A stretch of 64,000 bases of DNA, taken from positions 3,286,001 to 3,350,000 of the forward strand of contig NZ_CP021323.1 in the NCBI RefSeq assembly GCF_002155145.1, given 5' to 3'. Positions 55,824-64,000 of this stretch are shown one piece after another. The notes beneath the pieces were generated by a model that had not been told where the DNA came from, did no database searches, and saw only the letters and a list, made by a program, of their open reading frames with translations. Positions within the stretch are counted from its first letter, which is position 1, and every line of letters starts with the position of its first letter. Both the position numbers and the translations under genes were made by a program. Source of the DNA: Kushneria konosiri (GTDB taxonomy: Bacteria > Pseudomonadota > Gammaproteobacteria > Pseudomonadales > Halomonadaceae).

Positions 55824-56873
55824 TTAACTATATTTGGCAAGCTGCTCATCGTAAAAATTAGCGTAAGCTTCGCCCATGGCTTTGCCTGTAAACTTTTCCA
55901 GATAACGCTGGTAGCCATTTTCTGCGAACTGCTTACGACAAGCCAAGGCTGAACGAACAGACTCACAAAAAGAATCAATATTTTCAAGCGTAAAGAAAGA
56001 TGCCTGCTCGCCCATGATCTCTCTAAAGACACCAATATCGCTACACACGCATGGCAGGTGAGCAGCCATGGCCTCTAATAATGCCAGACCGAAACCTTCG
56101 CTACGACTGGGCATAACGTATATATCATAGTATGGTAGAAATGACGCAACGTTACTTCGATACCCGGTAAACCAGCAGCGCTCTGAAACACCATGTTCTT
56201 CCGAAAGTTGTATTAAATCCTGCCGGCAGGGCCCATCACCCACAACCACAAGCGCAAAATCAGGCAAGTATTTTAAAGCTTCTACAACCTGATCTATACC
56301 TTTCCTCTTTATGATATGTGCATTGGTTCCAAGCAAATAATATTTTTCCCCCAACGCTTTTAGCTTGTTTTGGTCATCAGGATCGGCATCATTACCATTT
56401 GTAGAAGCTTTAATACCGTTGTGAATGATATTCAGCTTTTCTGAACCAAGCAATGGGGAGTAATATTGAAAAGCATCCTGCGTCAAAACGGCAAGGCCAT
56501 TCATTCTAGACCATGCATTTATCCAAAGAGGCGTAACGAACCTGGCAGCCTTGGGCCCATATATATTCAACAGCTCATCTTTTACATAATTATGTAACGT
56601 AGACACTGTCAATACCTTCTTATTCAGAAGCCCTGCATAAAGAGCGAGGAAATCTGGTCTTATTCCATGCGAGTGAATAATATCAAAATCTTTCAATTTT
56701 GACGAGGTATTGAAATTTATATGCTCACATTCACAATCAACATCAAGGGTAGGCGGCCCCCTAAAATAAAAAACTTTTGACTGGATATGATCCGGCATAT
56801 TGCCAACAATGTTTTTAACCACATTAGCAGGGCCGCTTGGCTTTAGCTCAGTAATGATTTGCGCAACCTTCAT
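55824..56873 (-). CDS. family 1 glycosyltransferase
   Basis: 349 residues of the GT-B fold, no membrane helix. N-terminal MKVAQIITELKPSGPANVVK, and the donor-binding part GPCRQDLIQLSEEHG, FTGYRSNVASFLPYYDIYVM and PSRSEGFGLALLEAMA with the ExxxxxxxE spacing. It adds one sugar of the repeating unit, donor unknown. Base composition is clearly AT-richer than the flagellar genes, a sign of transfer. Confidence 0.92.
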   Translation of the reverse strand: MKVAQIITELKPSGPANVVKNIVGNMPDHIQSKVFYFRGPPTLDVDCECEHINFNTSSKLKDFDIIHSHGIRPDFLALYAGLLNKKVLTVSTLHNYVKDELLNIYGPKAARFVTPLWINAWSRMNGLAVLTQDAFQYYSPLLGSEKLNIIHNGIKASTNGNDADPDDQNKLKALGEKYYLLGTNAHIIKRKGIDQVVEALKYLPDFALVVVGDGPCRQDLIQLSEEHGVSERCWFTGYRSNVASFLPYYDIYVMPSRSEGFGLALLEAMAAHLPCVCSDIGVFREIMGEQASFFTLENIDSFCESVRSALACRKQFAENGYQRYLEKFTGKAMGEAYANFYDEQLAKYS

Positions 56874-56883
56874 AAATATCTCT

Positions 56884-57942
56884 TTAATATGCGGCTTTAG
56901 CTGCAGTAAGAAGGAAGTTCAATGCTGAACTAAACAAGAAAGTTGGCGCAATTCCGACAAGTACGAAAAGCATACGCATCAACAATTTCTCACTTTGTGA
57001 CTGCAAACTTTTATCTAAATTCATTGCAAAGATAGGCACAATAACAATGAGCAGCATCATGCCAATCCTTTCTGCCTGGGCGCCACCTAAAACAGGTATA
57101 AATGCCATAAATGTAAAAATAGCATAGACCAAGGAAACGTTGTCTTTGACAAACTTCTTGAATTTGAAATTAGCAATTAAAAAAGCTATCAAGAACATTG
57201 CCATAAAGACAGCCAAATAGGCATAAGTTAATGGTAAGCCCGTTGTACTTGAAGACTTCGCGAGTTGGCTATCTGCTAACGATGAATAATAAACCCCGCC
57301 CACCATAACCAAGTATAAAAAACTGAAGACCAGCTTATGAAAAGCTGAAAGCTTTGGAATTGTCATACCTTTAGTTGTAGCGAATAAGTAAAGCAAAGGC
57401 ATATAAACGATTGAGCCATTATGAGTAAAAAGAGCAAGCAAACCAAAAAAACCCGCAACAAACAGATTTCTAGTGCCAAAAAACGCAAAAAGAACAAACA
57501 TGCATGCTATTAACTGTCTGTAGACGTTCTCATACCCCATCAAAACGGGAAAAAAAGTAAGCATAAATGGTGCCACGTACAACGGAACGCCAGCACTTTG
57601 TTTTTTGTTGCCAACCGCATAAAACAATAAAGTTATCCATATAATATCGATAACCCATAGGGTTGTAATATCGTTTTGAATCCAGCTATACAAATAACCT
57701 GAACCGAACCAATAAACAAACTCTCTTGTATAGTATATAGTTGCAGTAGCAAAGTCAGGCAAGTAAGACAAATACCCCGCATATGTGGCCATATCGGAGT
57801 CAAACCCCGAATTTCTAACCACCCACATATAGTAGACAGCTATCCCGTATGCGACAAGCATTAGAGGTGTTCTTTTGTTTAAAAAACAAAAAACAAAAGA
57901 AACCAAACACAATACTAGATACCATGTAAGCTCAGCGGTCAT
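56884..57942 (-). CDS. EpsG-family polysaccharide polymerase
   Basis: 352 residues with about ten membrane helices. The pattern VLMGYENVYRQLIACMFVLF is typical of the EpsG family, which acts as a Wzy-like polymerase of repeat units. It lies between two transferases with gaps of about ten bases. Very AT-rich. No Wzx-type flippase is present next to it. Confidence 0.85.
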   Translation of the reverse strand: MTAELTWYLVLCLVSFVFCFLNKRTPLMLVAYGIAVYYMWVVRNSGFDSDMATYAGYLSYLPDFATATIYYTREFVYWFGSGYLYSWIQNDITTLWVIDIIWITLLFYAVGNKKQSAGVPLYVAPFMLTFFPVLMGYENVYRQLIACMFVLFAFFGTRNLFVAGFFGLLALFTHNGSIVYMPLLYLFATTKGMTIPKLSAFHKLVFSFLYLVMVGGVYYSSLADSQLAKSSSTTGLPLTYAYLAVFMAMFLIAFLIANFKFKKFVKDNVSLVYAIFTFMAFIPVLGGAQAERIGMMLLIVIVPIFAMNLDKSLQSQSEKLLMRMLFVLVGIAPTFLFSSALNFLLTAAKAAY

Positions 57943-57953
57943 ATATCAGCCCG

Positions 57954-58856
57954 TCAGGATTTTTTTAGTCTAGCAATTACTTTGTATGTGCCAAGTAGAC
58001 AAGGCAGCAAAAAGAACAGTCCGATCTTATCAAGGAAATCTCCTACGGACTTGATTAGCCTAAACTTCGGTTTCAAAAGTTCTGGCATAATCCGACTTGA
58101 GAAAAAACGGTATGCTTCATGATCTTTCAAAAGAGCTGCAAGTACAAAATGACGCTTTGAAAAACCGCTAATATGCTGAGGATCCATAAGGTATTTATTC
58201 ATAAACACCTTGCTGGCCTCCATATTCATGGATCCACTCATACGCTCGTCACGATCGCAATTAAGATGGACACCAGGAACAGGATCGTATCCCCATGATT
58301 GACTATGCTCGGCAGTGTCAATCAAAAACCCCCAGTCTTGATGCTTATTCAAATCCTCATTAAATTTAAAGCTATTTTTTCGTTCTGCTAAAAAGCTAAT
58401 TGTAGAGGTCCTGATATCTTTATCTTCAATGAAAAGATAATGACGCGGATCACGGGCATCAGGTTTTTCGATAAAATCTTTGCGACCATCAAGAGAAACG
58501 TTTGTATAAGCACCAAAACAAAAATCATGCTTCCCTTCGCGCATAAAGCTTAAACGCTCGTCAATATACCCAGGCTTAAAGTGATCATCAGAGTCAAGCA
58601 GGAAAATATAGCTGCCTGAAGCACAGTTGATACCAATATTTCTAGATACCGCTGCGTTCGACTTCTTATCCTTGCTTACCAAAGTAGTATTCGGTGAGTC
58701 AGCTACGACGGATTTTAGAGATTCGATATCATCAGAGCAATCGTCTACCAAGATGATTTCGTAATCATGTTTTCCCACAGAACCATGAACACTATCTAGC
58801 GTATTTTTTATAAAACCACTGCTACGATAAGTAGGAATCACTACAGAAATTTTCAT
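57954..58856 (-). CDS. family 2 glycosyltransferase
   Basis: 300 residues, GT-A fold: MKISVVIPTYRSSGFIKNTL, IILVDDCSDD and FLLDSDDHFKPGYIDERL with the DxD motif; a C-terminal hydrophobic segment may touch the membrane. First of the four AT-rich to moderate genes after the 331-base gap that follows wzc. Sugar specificity unknown. Confidence 0.92.
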   Translation of the reverse strand: MKISVVIPTYRSSGFIKNTLDSVHGSVGKHDYEIILVDDCSDDIESLKSVVADSPNTTLVSKDKKSNAAVSRNIGINCASGSYIFLLDSDDHFKPGYIDERLSFMREGKHDFCFGAYTNVSLDGRKDFIEKPDARDPRHYLFIEDKDIRTSTISFLAERKNSFKFNEDLNKHQDWGFLIDTAEHSQSWGYDPVPGVHLNCDRDERMSGSMNMEASKVFMNKYLMDPQHISGFSKRHFVLAALLKDHEAYRFFSSRIMPELLKPKFRLIKSVGDFLDKIGLFFLLPCLLGTYKVIARLKKS

Positions 58857-59137
58857 TTTTCGTGCTCAACCATATTAAAATAATAGCTCTAATTTTTAAA
58901 ATTTTAACTTGCCTTAAAAAAATAAATAAAGGCATTTTAAAATGAACTACTAATTAACCAAAAAAATCAAGGCAAAAAAATTTTAGAAAGGGTGTTAAAA
59001 TCAGGCCATCTACTCGATCAGAAAAACAAGCCTTAAACCACCTAATTATATAAATATTTCACCAAAGACCTTCAGATAAATTATTATTTCATTATGAGCA
59101 TGCAGCAATGTGAAACTGTAAGCTACATATAGAAAAC
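58857..59137. other. AT-rich gap without a gene
   Basis: This stretch between wzc and the transferase genes is strongly AT-rich and contains TGCCTT...AAGGCA, a six-base stem around an A/T loop (about 58914-58940). No open frame is credible. It may hold a promoter for the four downstream genes or a silencing site for an MvaT-type protein. Confidence 0.5.
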
Positions 59138-59172
59138 TTGGCCACCCTGCTTAAAGCAGGATGGCCAAAAAA
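59138..59172. terminator. terminator after wzc
   Basis: TTGGCCAxCCTGC and GCAGGxTGGCCAA form a near-perfect stem, followed by GTTTTC on the minus strand. Read-through would be needed for the four downstream genes unless they have their own promoter. Confidence 0.75.
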
Positions 59173-59187
59173 TCATCTTTTTTGGTC

Positions 59188-61443
59188 CTACGACTTTTTG
59201 CCGTAACTATAGTGGTAATTACCGTAATTGCCGCCATATCGATGAGAAGCCGTCTGCTCTACACCGTTAAGCACGGTACCCTTAATGTCTACGCCACTAT
59301 GCTCAAACCGTCGTCTTGCCTGTTCGATCTCGGCAGGAGGATTCACTCCATAGCGGGCCAACAGCATATTGGTGCCTGCCTGCTTACCGATAATCGCGGC
59401 ATCCGTAACTGCCAGAATTGGCGGTGTATCAATGATGATTAAATCGTAATGTTGATCAGCCCAGGCAAGAAGCTCACTAAAGCCAGCACTCATTAAAAGC
59501 TCGGCCGGATTCGGCGGTGCGGCGCCACGTGAGATGAAATCAAGCCCATCAACTCCCCCTGAACGTACAACTTCGGAGGCTGTAGTTCTACGGGCCAGAA
59601 TATCACTAAGGCCTTTTTCAGATTTGCCCTTGAAGACGTGATGCAAATGTCCCATACGCATATCTGCATCAATGACCAGAACTTTCTGCCCTGCCTGAGC
59701 ACAGACAACACCAAGGTTGGACACCACGAAGCTCTTACCGGCACCCGGACTTGCACTACTAATCATGAGACGCGCATTTGGGGCTTCCATCATGGCAAAG
59801 TGGAGGCTTGTTCGCAGGCTACGTACTGCTTCAACGGATTGATCATCCGAATTACGCAGTGCCAAAACTCCGGTATCTACCGTATTTTTAGCGCCCTGGT
59901 TGCGCTTAATGCGCAAGCCACGATTGCCACGAGTCCTTTTTACAAGGCCGCTTTGATTACTGCTTAACGGTATAGAGGCATAAACGGGAATGCCAATCTG
60001 CTCAAGCTGTTCAGGACTTTCGATGCTGCGATTCATGATCCGGCGAATCAGCACCACAATAATGGCAACAACCAGCCCCAGGATAAAGGCAATAACAGTA
60101 ATCAGAGTCTTACGTGGTGCTACCGGGCTATTTTGAAGCGTGGAGTCGTCGATGATACGAACATTTCCCACAGCGCCCGCTTTTGCAATATTCATTTCCT
60201 GCATGCGGTTAAGCATCTGAACGTACATTTCCTGATTGACGTTCACATCCCGTTGAAGCCGCAGAACCTCTTGCTGTGTTTCAGGCAGACTATCGACCCG
60301 TTTTTGTAACCTGTCCTTTTCAGCATTGAGCTCTTCACGCTTTTGCAGAAGTGCCTGATACTGTGGATGGCTCTTGTTAAAGCGGCGTGACAAATCAGCT
60401 TCGTCAAACTTGAGCTGGTTGAGCTGGTTATCGATGTTAACGATCTGACTCAGTACCGAAGAGGTTTCCTGATCAAGATCAACCGAATCCTGATTAACGC
60501 GATAATTGTTCAGCTTGTTTTCGGCTTCTACCAGGCTATCCCGGACACGCGGCGCCTGCTGGTTAAGAAAATCGAGACTCTGCTGGGCTTCAGCAGACTG
60601 CCTTTCAATATTTTGTGTGATGTAGATATCCGTGATGGCCTTGAGACTGTTACGGATTTCGTTGCGATCAGTGCCCTGTAGCGTCAGCTTCAGAATACCT
60701 GTACCAGAGCGCCCCACTTCCTCGACTTCAAAACCACTACGCAAACTGTTGATGGCTGACAGGCGTGACTTTTTGACAACAGTAAACTCTGCGCCCTGCC
60801 CAGCCGTCATATCCATGACGCGCATTTCGACATTACCGTCGCGCGACTGCGCAAGCTGTCCGACCTGCCCTTCCAGAATCAGCTGACCATCGGCACGTAG
60901 CTCATATCGATTATTACCAAGTGACTTGATGGTCAGCGGCCTGTTAATCCAGCTATCAGGTACGATGAAGCGAGTGACGTTGATACTTTCTCCAGCCCAG
61001 ACAGACGACCATCCCTGAGCGAAGGAAGGACGCTCGACTCCGCGACGAGCTAGAGTGTCACCAAGGATAGGAAGCCCTTCCGGCTTGACACTCAGCTGCA
61101 GGTTAAGGCGATCAACTGTTTGTCCCAGTACCATACGCGAGGTCAGAATCTGCATCTCGGCAGTTGACCGAGGTGTATCTCCGAAAACCCCTAGGTTTTG
61201 AACCGGGTTGCTGGCCGGATTAGCGCGTCCTTCTATCTCAAGAAGTGCATCGGCCTGATAGACAGGCGTTTTGAAGGTAACGTAGAGAATCCCAAGAAAC
61301 GTAGATACACATACGATCAGGGCGATCAACCACTTATTGTCAATCATGAGACCGAAAAGGCGACCCAGGTCAAACTCTTCACCAGAATCGGCTGACTGAT
61401 ATCTTTCAGTATTTGAAGCCATATGATTTATCACTGATTCCAT
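59188..61443 (-). CDS. wzc: polysaccharide co-polymerase and tyrosine kinase Wzc
   Basis: 751 residues. A Wzz-type chain-length domain is flanked by membrane helices at about 37-57 and 440-460 and contains a coiled coil (~280-390). The C-terminal part is a bacterial tyrosine kinase: Walker A SSASPGAGKSFVVSNLGVV, Walker A' VLVIDADMRMG, Walker B LIIIDTPPIL. The tail RYGGNYGNYHYSYGKKS has five tyrosines for autophosphorylation. It controls export of high-mass polymer with Wza. No Wzb phosphatase gene is adjacent. The start could also be the ATG at 61422; neither has a good ribosome site. Confidence 0.95.
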   Translation of the reverse strand: MESVINHMASNTERYQSADSGEEFDLGRLFGLMIDNKWLIALIVCVSTFLGILYVTFKTPVYQADALLEIEGRANPASNPVQNLGVFGDTPRSTAEMQILTSRMVLGQTVDRLNLQLSVKPEGLPILGDTLARRGVERPSFAQGWSSVWAGESINVTRFIVPDSWINRPLTIKSLGNNRYELRADGQLILEGQVGQLAQSRDGNVEMRVMDMTAGQGAEFTVVKKSRLSAINSLRSGFEVEEVGRSGTGILKLTLQGTDRNEIRNSLKAITDIYITQNIERQSAEAQQSLDFLNQQAPRVRDSLVEAENKLNNYRVNQDSVDLDQETSSVLSQIVNIDNQLNQLKFDEADLSRRFNKSHPQYQALLQKREELNAEKDRLQKRVDSLPETQQEVLRLQRDVNVNQEMYVQMLNRMQEMNIAKAGAVGNVRIIDDSTLQNSPVAPRKTLITVIAFILGLVVAIIVVLIRRIMNRSIESPEQLEQIGIPVYASIPLSSNQSGLVKRTRGNRGLRIKRNQGAKNTVDTGVLALRNSDDQSVEAVRSLRTSLHFAMMEAPNARLMISSASPGAGKSFVVSNLGVVCAQAGQKVLVIDADMRMGHLHHVFKGKSEKGLSDILARRTTASEVVRSGGVDGLDFISRGAAPPNPAELLMSAGFSELLAWADQHYDLIIIDTPPILAVTDAAIIGKQAGTNMLLARYGVNPPAEIEQARRRFEHSGVDIKGTVLNGVEQTASHRYGGNYGNYHYSYGKKS

Positions 61444-61512
61444 TTAATAAATGGTAAATGAGCATTTTTATCAGTTGTGTGCGGTATTTTTGCTACAACC
61501 TAATTAAAACTT

Positions 61513-61539
61513 GCGCTATCCAGGATAACTGGATAGCGC
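61513..61539 (-). terminator. hairpin between wza and wzc
   Basis: GCGCTATCCAG and CTGGATAGCGC form an 11-base perfect stem; on the minus strand AAGTTTTAATTAG follows. It may reduce wzc expression relative to wza, or be bypassed by an RfaH-modified polymerase. Confidence 0.75.
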
Positions 61540-61546
61540 GTATCCG

Positions 61547-62668
61547 CTAGAGGTCGTTGTAATCGTTAACCGAGCCAACGGATGAACGGGTGAGGTTGGT
61601 AGTAGGCAGCAACTGACTGATAACGCGGTTCCAGCGAGAGATTGGTGCGGTCGTGACGTACACGATGTCCTGCGGTTCAAGTTCGAATTCTGTGCCAATT
61701 ACAAATGAAGCCGCATTGCTCGCATCCAGCTGGTATACCGTAGCCATCTTGTCGCCTGGCCCACCCTGCCTGATAACAAAGATTCCCGAGGCTTGTGCTT
61801 CAACCTCATCGATACCACCGGACTGACTCAATGCATCCACCAGACTGAATCGATGTCCACCCATCGGTAGATCCTGCGGTCTCAGAACTTCGCCAAGCAC
61901 ATAAACCTTTTGCGAGCCAACATCAGGTACATGAAGTACATCGCCATCGTTCAGCAAACGGTTCTGGCTCATTTGCCCGTTTTGCAGCATGTCATAGACA
62001 TTGATAATTTCCTCCTGACCATTTTTGTGCGTCAGGACAACATGCCGCCAGTCAGCGTTTTCGTTTAAGCCACCTGCGCTGGTGATGGCATCAAGCACCG
62101 TCAATGGCGTATTGGTGATTGGCTGCTGACCAGGGTTGGAGACCTGTCCGCTAACATAGACTTTCTGGGACTGAAAGCTGGCAATGTTGACTTCGACCTG
62201 GGGCTCGGCAATGTAATCGGCCAAGGACGAAGCGATCTGCGCACGCACATCGGCCACGTTCTTGCCGGCGACATGAATACGGCCTACGTAGGGATAGAAA
62301 ATGGTGCCGTCGCTATGAACAACATTACCGGTTTCGACAGAACTACGCTCTCCTCCAGCCGGAATGGTAAGTTCAGGATGGTCGTAGACGACGATATTGA
62401 GAATATCACCCTTACCGATCCGATAATTATAATCACTGGTATCGGAGGTCATCTCCTGAGTGGCCTCTTTGAGGCTTTGCTGCGATATGAACTCCTTGCG
62501 AGCAGCGTTTTGAGCCTGCACAAGACCAAAGGTGATGGGCTGGACATCTACCAGATCATCGATAGGGGGCCCCGATTTTTCGTAGGGCATATCACTGCCG
62601 GGAGAAAGAACACAACCTCCCAGAAAAAGGGAACTCCCTAACAAGGCACAACTCAGCAGCCGCTTCAT
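61547..62668 (-). CDS. wza: outer-membrane polysaccharide export lipoprotein Wza
   Basis: Wza forms the outer-membrane pore for the polymer. 373 residues from ATG at 62668 with AGGAG upstream; the frame extends to 62731, but that would put the ops element inside the gene. Lipoprotein signal with LGGCVLSPGSDMPYEKSGPP. Poly-export domain (YNYRIGKGDILNIVVYDHPE) and SLBB repeats (VYVSGQVSNPGQQPITNTPL; KVYVLGEVLRPQDLPMGGHR). C-terminal amphipathic helix. Confidence 0.95.
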   Translation of the reverse strand: MKRLLSCALLGSSLFLGGCVLSPGSDMPYEKSGPPIDDLVDVQPITFGLVQAQNAARKEFISQQSLKEATQEMTSDTSDYNYRIGKGDILNIVVYDHPELTIPAGGERSSVETGNVVHSDGTIFYPYVGRIHVAGKNVADVRAQIASSLADYIAEPQVEVNIASFQSQKVYVSGQVSNPGQQPITNTPLTVLDAITSAGGLNENADWRHVVLTHKNGQEEIINVYDMLQNGQMSQNRLLNDGDVLHVPDVGSQKVYVLGEVLRPQDLPMGGHRFSLVDALSQSGGIDEVEAQASGIFVIRQGGPGDKMATVYQLDASNAASFVIGTEFELEPQDIVYVTTAPISRWNRVISQLLPTTNLTRSSVGSVNDYNDL

Positions 62669-62707
62669 TAACCGCTTACTCCTGTCAAAATTATTCCGGC
62701 GTCTGGA

Positions 62708-62719
62708 CACGCTACCGCC
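62708..62719 (-). promoter_or_regulatory. ops element ahead of wza
   Basis: On the minus strand this reads GGCGGTAGCGTG, identical to the core of the operon polarity suppressor element of enteric capsule and lipopolysaccharide operons, which recruits the antiterminator RfaH. It lies 39 bases before the wza ATG, in the transcribed leader. The rest of 62669-63293 holds no credible gene; an inverted repeat GATACCGC/GCGGTATC spans 62757-62804. Confidence 0.75.
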
Positions 62720-63253
62720 ACGGAATGTCAATACTGGCGTGTTTCCGAGGCCATGAGATACCGCCGATGTTGCTTTTTACTCGTCGGCGTTGCCGAGCGG
62801 TATCGGATGATGCAGCAGTCCATGACTGCAAGTCGAATCGACGCCTCAATAACATGACCTGACCTGACTAAAGGAATCGGCAAAATGCTGCGTACCTTTA
62901 ATTAAAGATCAGACAAAATTATTCAGACTTCTGGATTGCTGTCGATGCTATCAGACCCCCATTGGCGAGGGTATGCTGCTTTGCGCATCATTATTTCGAG
63001 ATTCTACAGCACCAGCATCTCACCCGCCATTAACCACACTGGCCTTTTACAGGCCATCATGTCACGACGTGTTACAAAACACTCCAAAAATGAAGCATCA
63101 ACACATCGCGACTCAACAGATATTTTAAATAACTGGGCAAATAGAGACTTGTGCAGAAAGCGCCATATCATTGCAGCATGGCGCCGGAAGACGCTGTCAC
63201 GTTTTATTAAAACATGATTGTTTGGTCAGCCAGCGCACAAAAAGAGCGGACAT

Positions 63254-63279
63254 AAAAAAGGGCCGTCAAAGCGGCCCTC
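63254..63279 (-). terminator. terminator after mvaT
   Basis: On the minus strand AGGGCCGC...GACGGCCC is followed by TTTTTT, 15 bases after the mvaT stop codon. Confidence 0.85.
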
Positions 63280-63293
63280 TAGTAAGAAAGAAT

Positions 63294-63674
63294 CTATTCG
63301 GTACGTTCAAGCCATTGCTCAACGTTATCGTTTCCGTATTCTTCCTTCCACGCCTTGAGCGTTTTCTGGTTACCACCGCGGGTTTCCACAACTTCACCCG
63401 TGTGAGGATTGCGATATATCTTCAGCTTGCGCTTGCGCCTACCAGATCCCTGGCTTTCTACAGAGGATTGTTTGGAAGACGATACCCCCTCACCCGGATT
63501 CAGGATATCAATAACATCAGCAGCAGTTTTGTCATGAGCCTGCATCAGCTGCTCAAGTTTTTCCTTGAACTCAAGTTCGCCCTTGAGTCTCTGATCCTGT
63601 TCGAGCTGCTGCAACTCATCTCGCAGCTGCTTGAGCAGTTGCTCTTTTTTCATGTATTCATTTAGCAGCGACAT
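63294..63674 (-). CDS. mvaT: MvaT-family nucleoid protein
   Basis: 126 residues. Coiled-coil oligomerisation part (residues 1-60: MSLLNEYMKKEQLLKQLRDE), a flexible linker, and the DNA-binding part with YRNPHTGEVVETRGGNQKTL followed by KAWKEE, which matches MvaT/MvaU of Pseudomonas rather than enteric H-NS. MvaT silences AT-rich, often acquired genes. The frame runs to 63698, but the ATG at 63674 has GGAGAGG upstream. It neighbours the AT-rich polysaccharide genes. The 326 bases beyond it to the window end carry no gene I can support and are AT-rich. Confidence 0.93.
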   Translation of the reverse strand: MSLLNEYMKKEQLLKQLRDELQQLEQDQRLKGELEFKEKLEQLMQAHDKTAADVIDILNPGEGVSSSKQSSVESQGSGRRKRKLKIYRNPHTGEVVETRGGNQKTLKAWKEEYGNDNVEQWLERTE

Positions 63675-64000
63675 TACCAACCTCTCCAGCTTACACACAT
63701 CTCTCGACGAGATGCTGACCCTATGGCCTGTTAAAATAATTTAATTTCCCTGGTGCAGCGGATAATACGTTAAATTAAAAACGCTTTAAAGCGAAAAACA
63801 TCTCAAAAATTGGCATCAGCATCTTCAAACAATATATGACTGTGCTGCATCGCTCATCAGCAATATTAGCGCATGCTGCAAAAGACCTGCTAATGAAAGG
63901 CTCACTCCAACGCTTGAATAATATACCTGGACATAGAATTTTTTATCAGTGCAATCACCTTAACATTAACAATTGCCGATAATCTTTTTTAAGATGTATA

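Noticed and set aside
62936-63217. 93-codon plus-strand frame between wza and mvaT
   Set aside because: No ribosome-binding site, no known domain, unusual composition (Arg/Ser/His-rich) and position in a promoter-rich gap; not supported as a gene.

Overview
The window is almost entirely one flagellar-chemotaxis locus from a moderately halophilic gammaproteobacterium, most likely a member of the Halomonadaceae (Halomonas, Kushneria, Chromohalobacter or Cobetia type). That assignment is inference. It rests on an enteric-type flagellar gene order with FlhDC as master regulator, combined with a CheD, an MvaT-type (not enteric H-NS-type) nucleoid protein, and moderately high GC outside the polysaccharide genes. 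No tRNA, rRNA, insertion sequence or CRISPR array was seen.

Layout. 1-6120: two near-identical flagellins, a small DUF1232 protein and a 706-residue flagellin. 6120-9490: an inner-membrane diguanylate cyclase, a TupA-like ATP-grasp protein and FlaG. 9570-21790: fliE, divergent from fliFGHIJK and then fliLMNOPQR (basal body, C ring, export gate). 21900-32560 (minus strand): flgBCDE, flgFGHIJ and flgKL (rod, hook, rings, junction). 32760-34400: flgA and flgMN. 34550-49880 (minus strand, read from the right): flhDC, motAB, cheAW, an Aer-like receptor, cheR-cheD-cheB-cheY-cheZ, flhBAE. This is the Escherichia/Salmonella order with cheD inserted. 50230-53760 (minus strand): fliDST plus a second FliK-like protein and a stand-alone FlhB C-terminal domain. 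53850-62670 (minus strand): a CysQ-type phosphatase and an exopolysaccharide operon (wza, wzc, two GT2, one GT1, an EpsG-type polymerase). 63294-63674: mvaT.

Working together: FlhDC should switch on the hook-basal-body operons. FlgM then holds back sigma-28 until the hook is complete. I find 11 sites matching TAAA-N15/16-GCCGATAA or GCCGTTAA in front of the flagellins, the diguanylate cyclase, flgKL, flgMN, motA and fliD, so these form the late class. The sigma-28 gene fliA itself, flhF and flhG are not in the window.

The most unusual parts are: the 706-residue flagellin, whose middle looks built from about five copies of a module found once in each small flagellin; the duplicated promoter-leader of fliC1; a diguanylate cyclase behind a sigma-28-like promoter interrupted by a perfect inverted repeat; an ATP-grasp gene sharing an upstream motif with flgB; the FliK-like/FhlB pair; an Aer-like receptor ending in a CheR-docking pentapeptide; and an ops (RfaH-recruitment) element ahead of wza.
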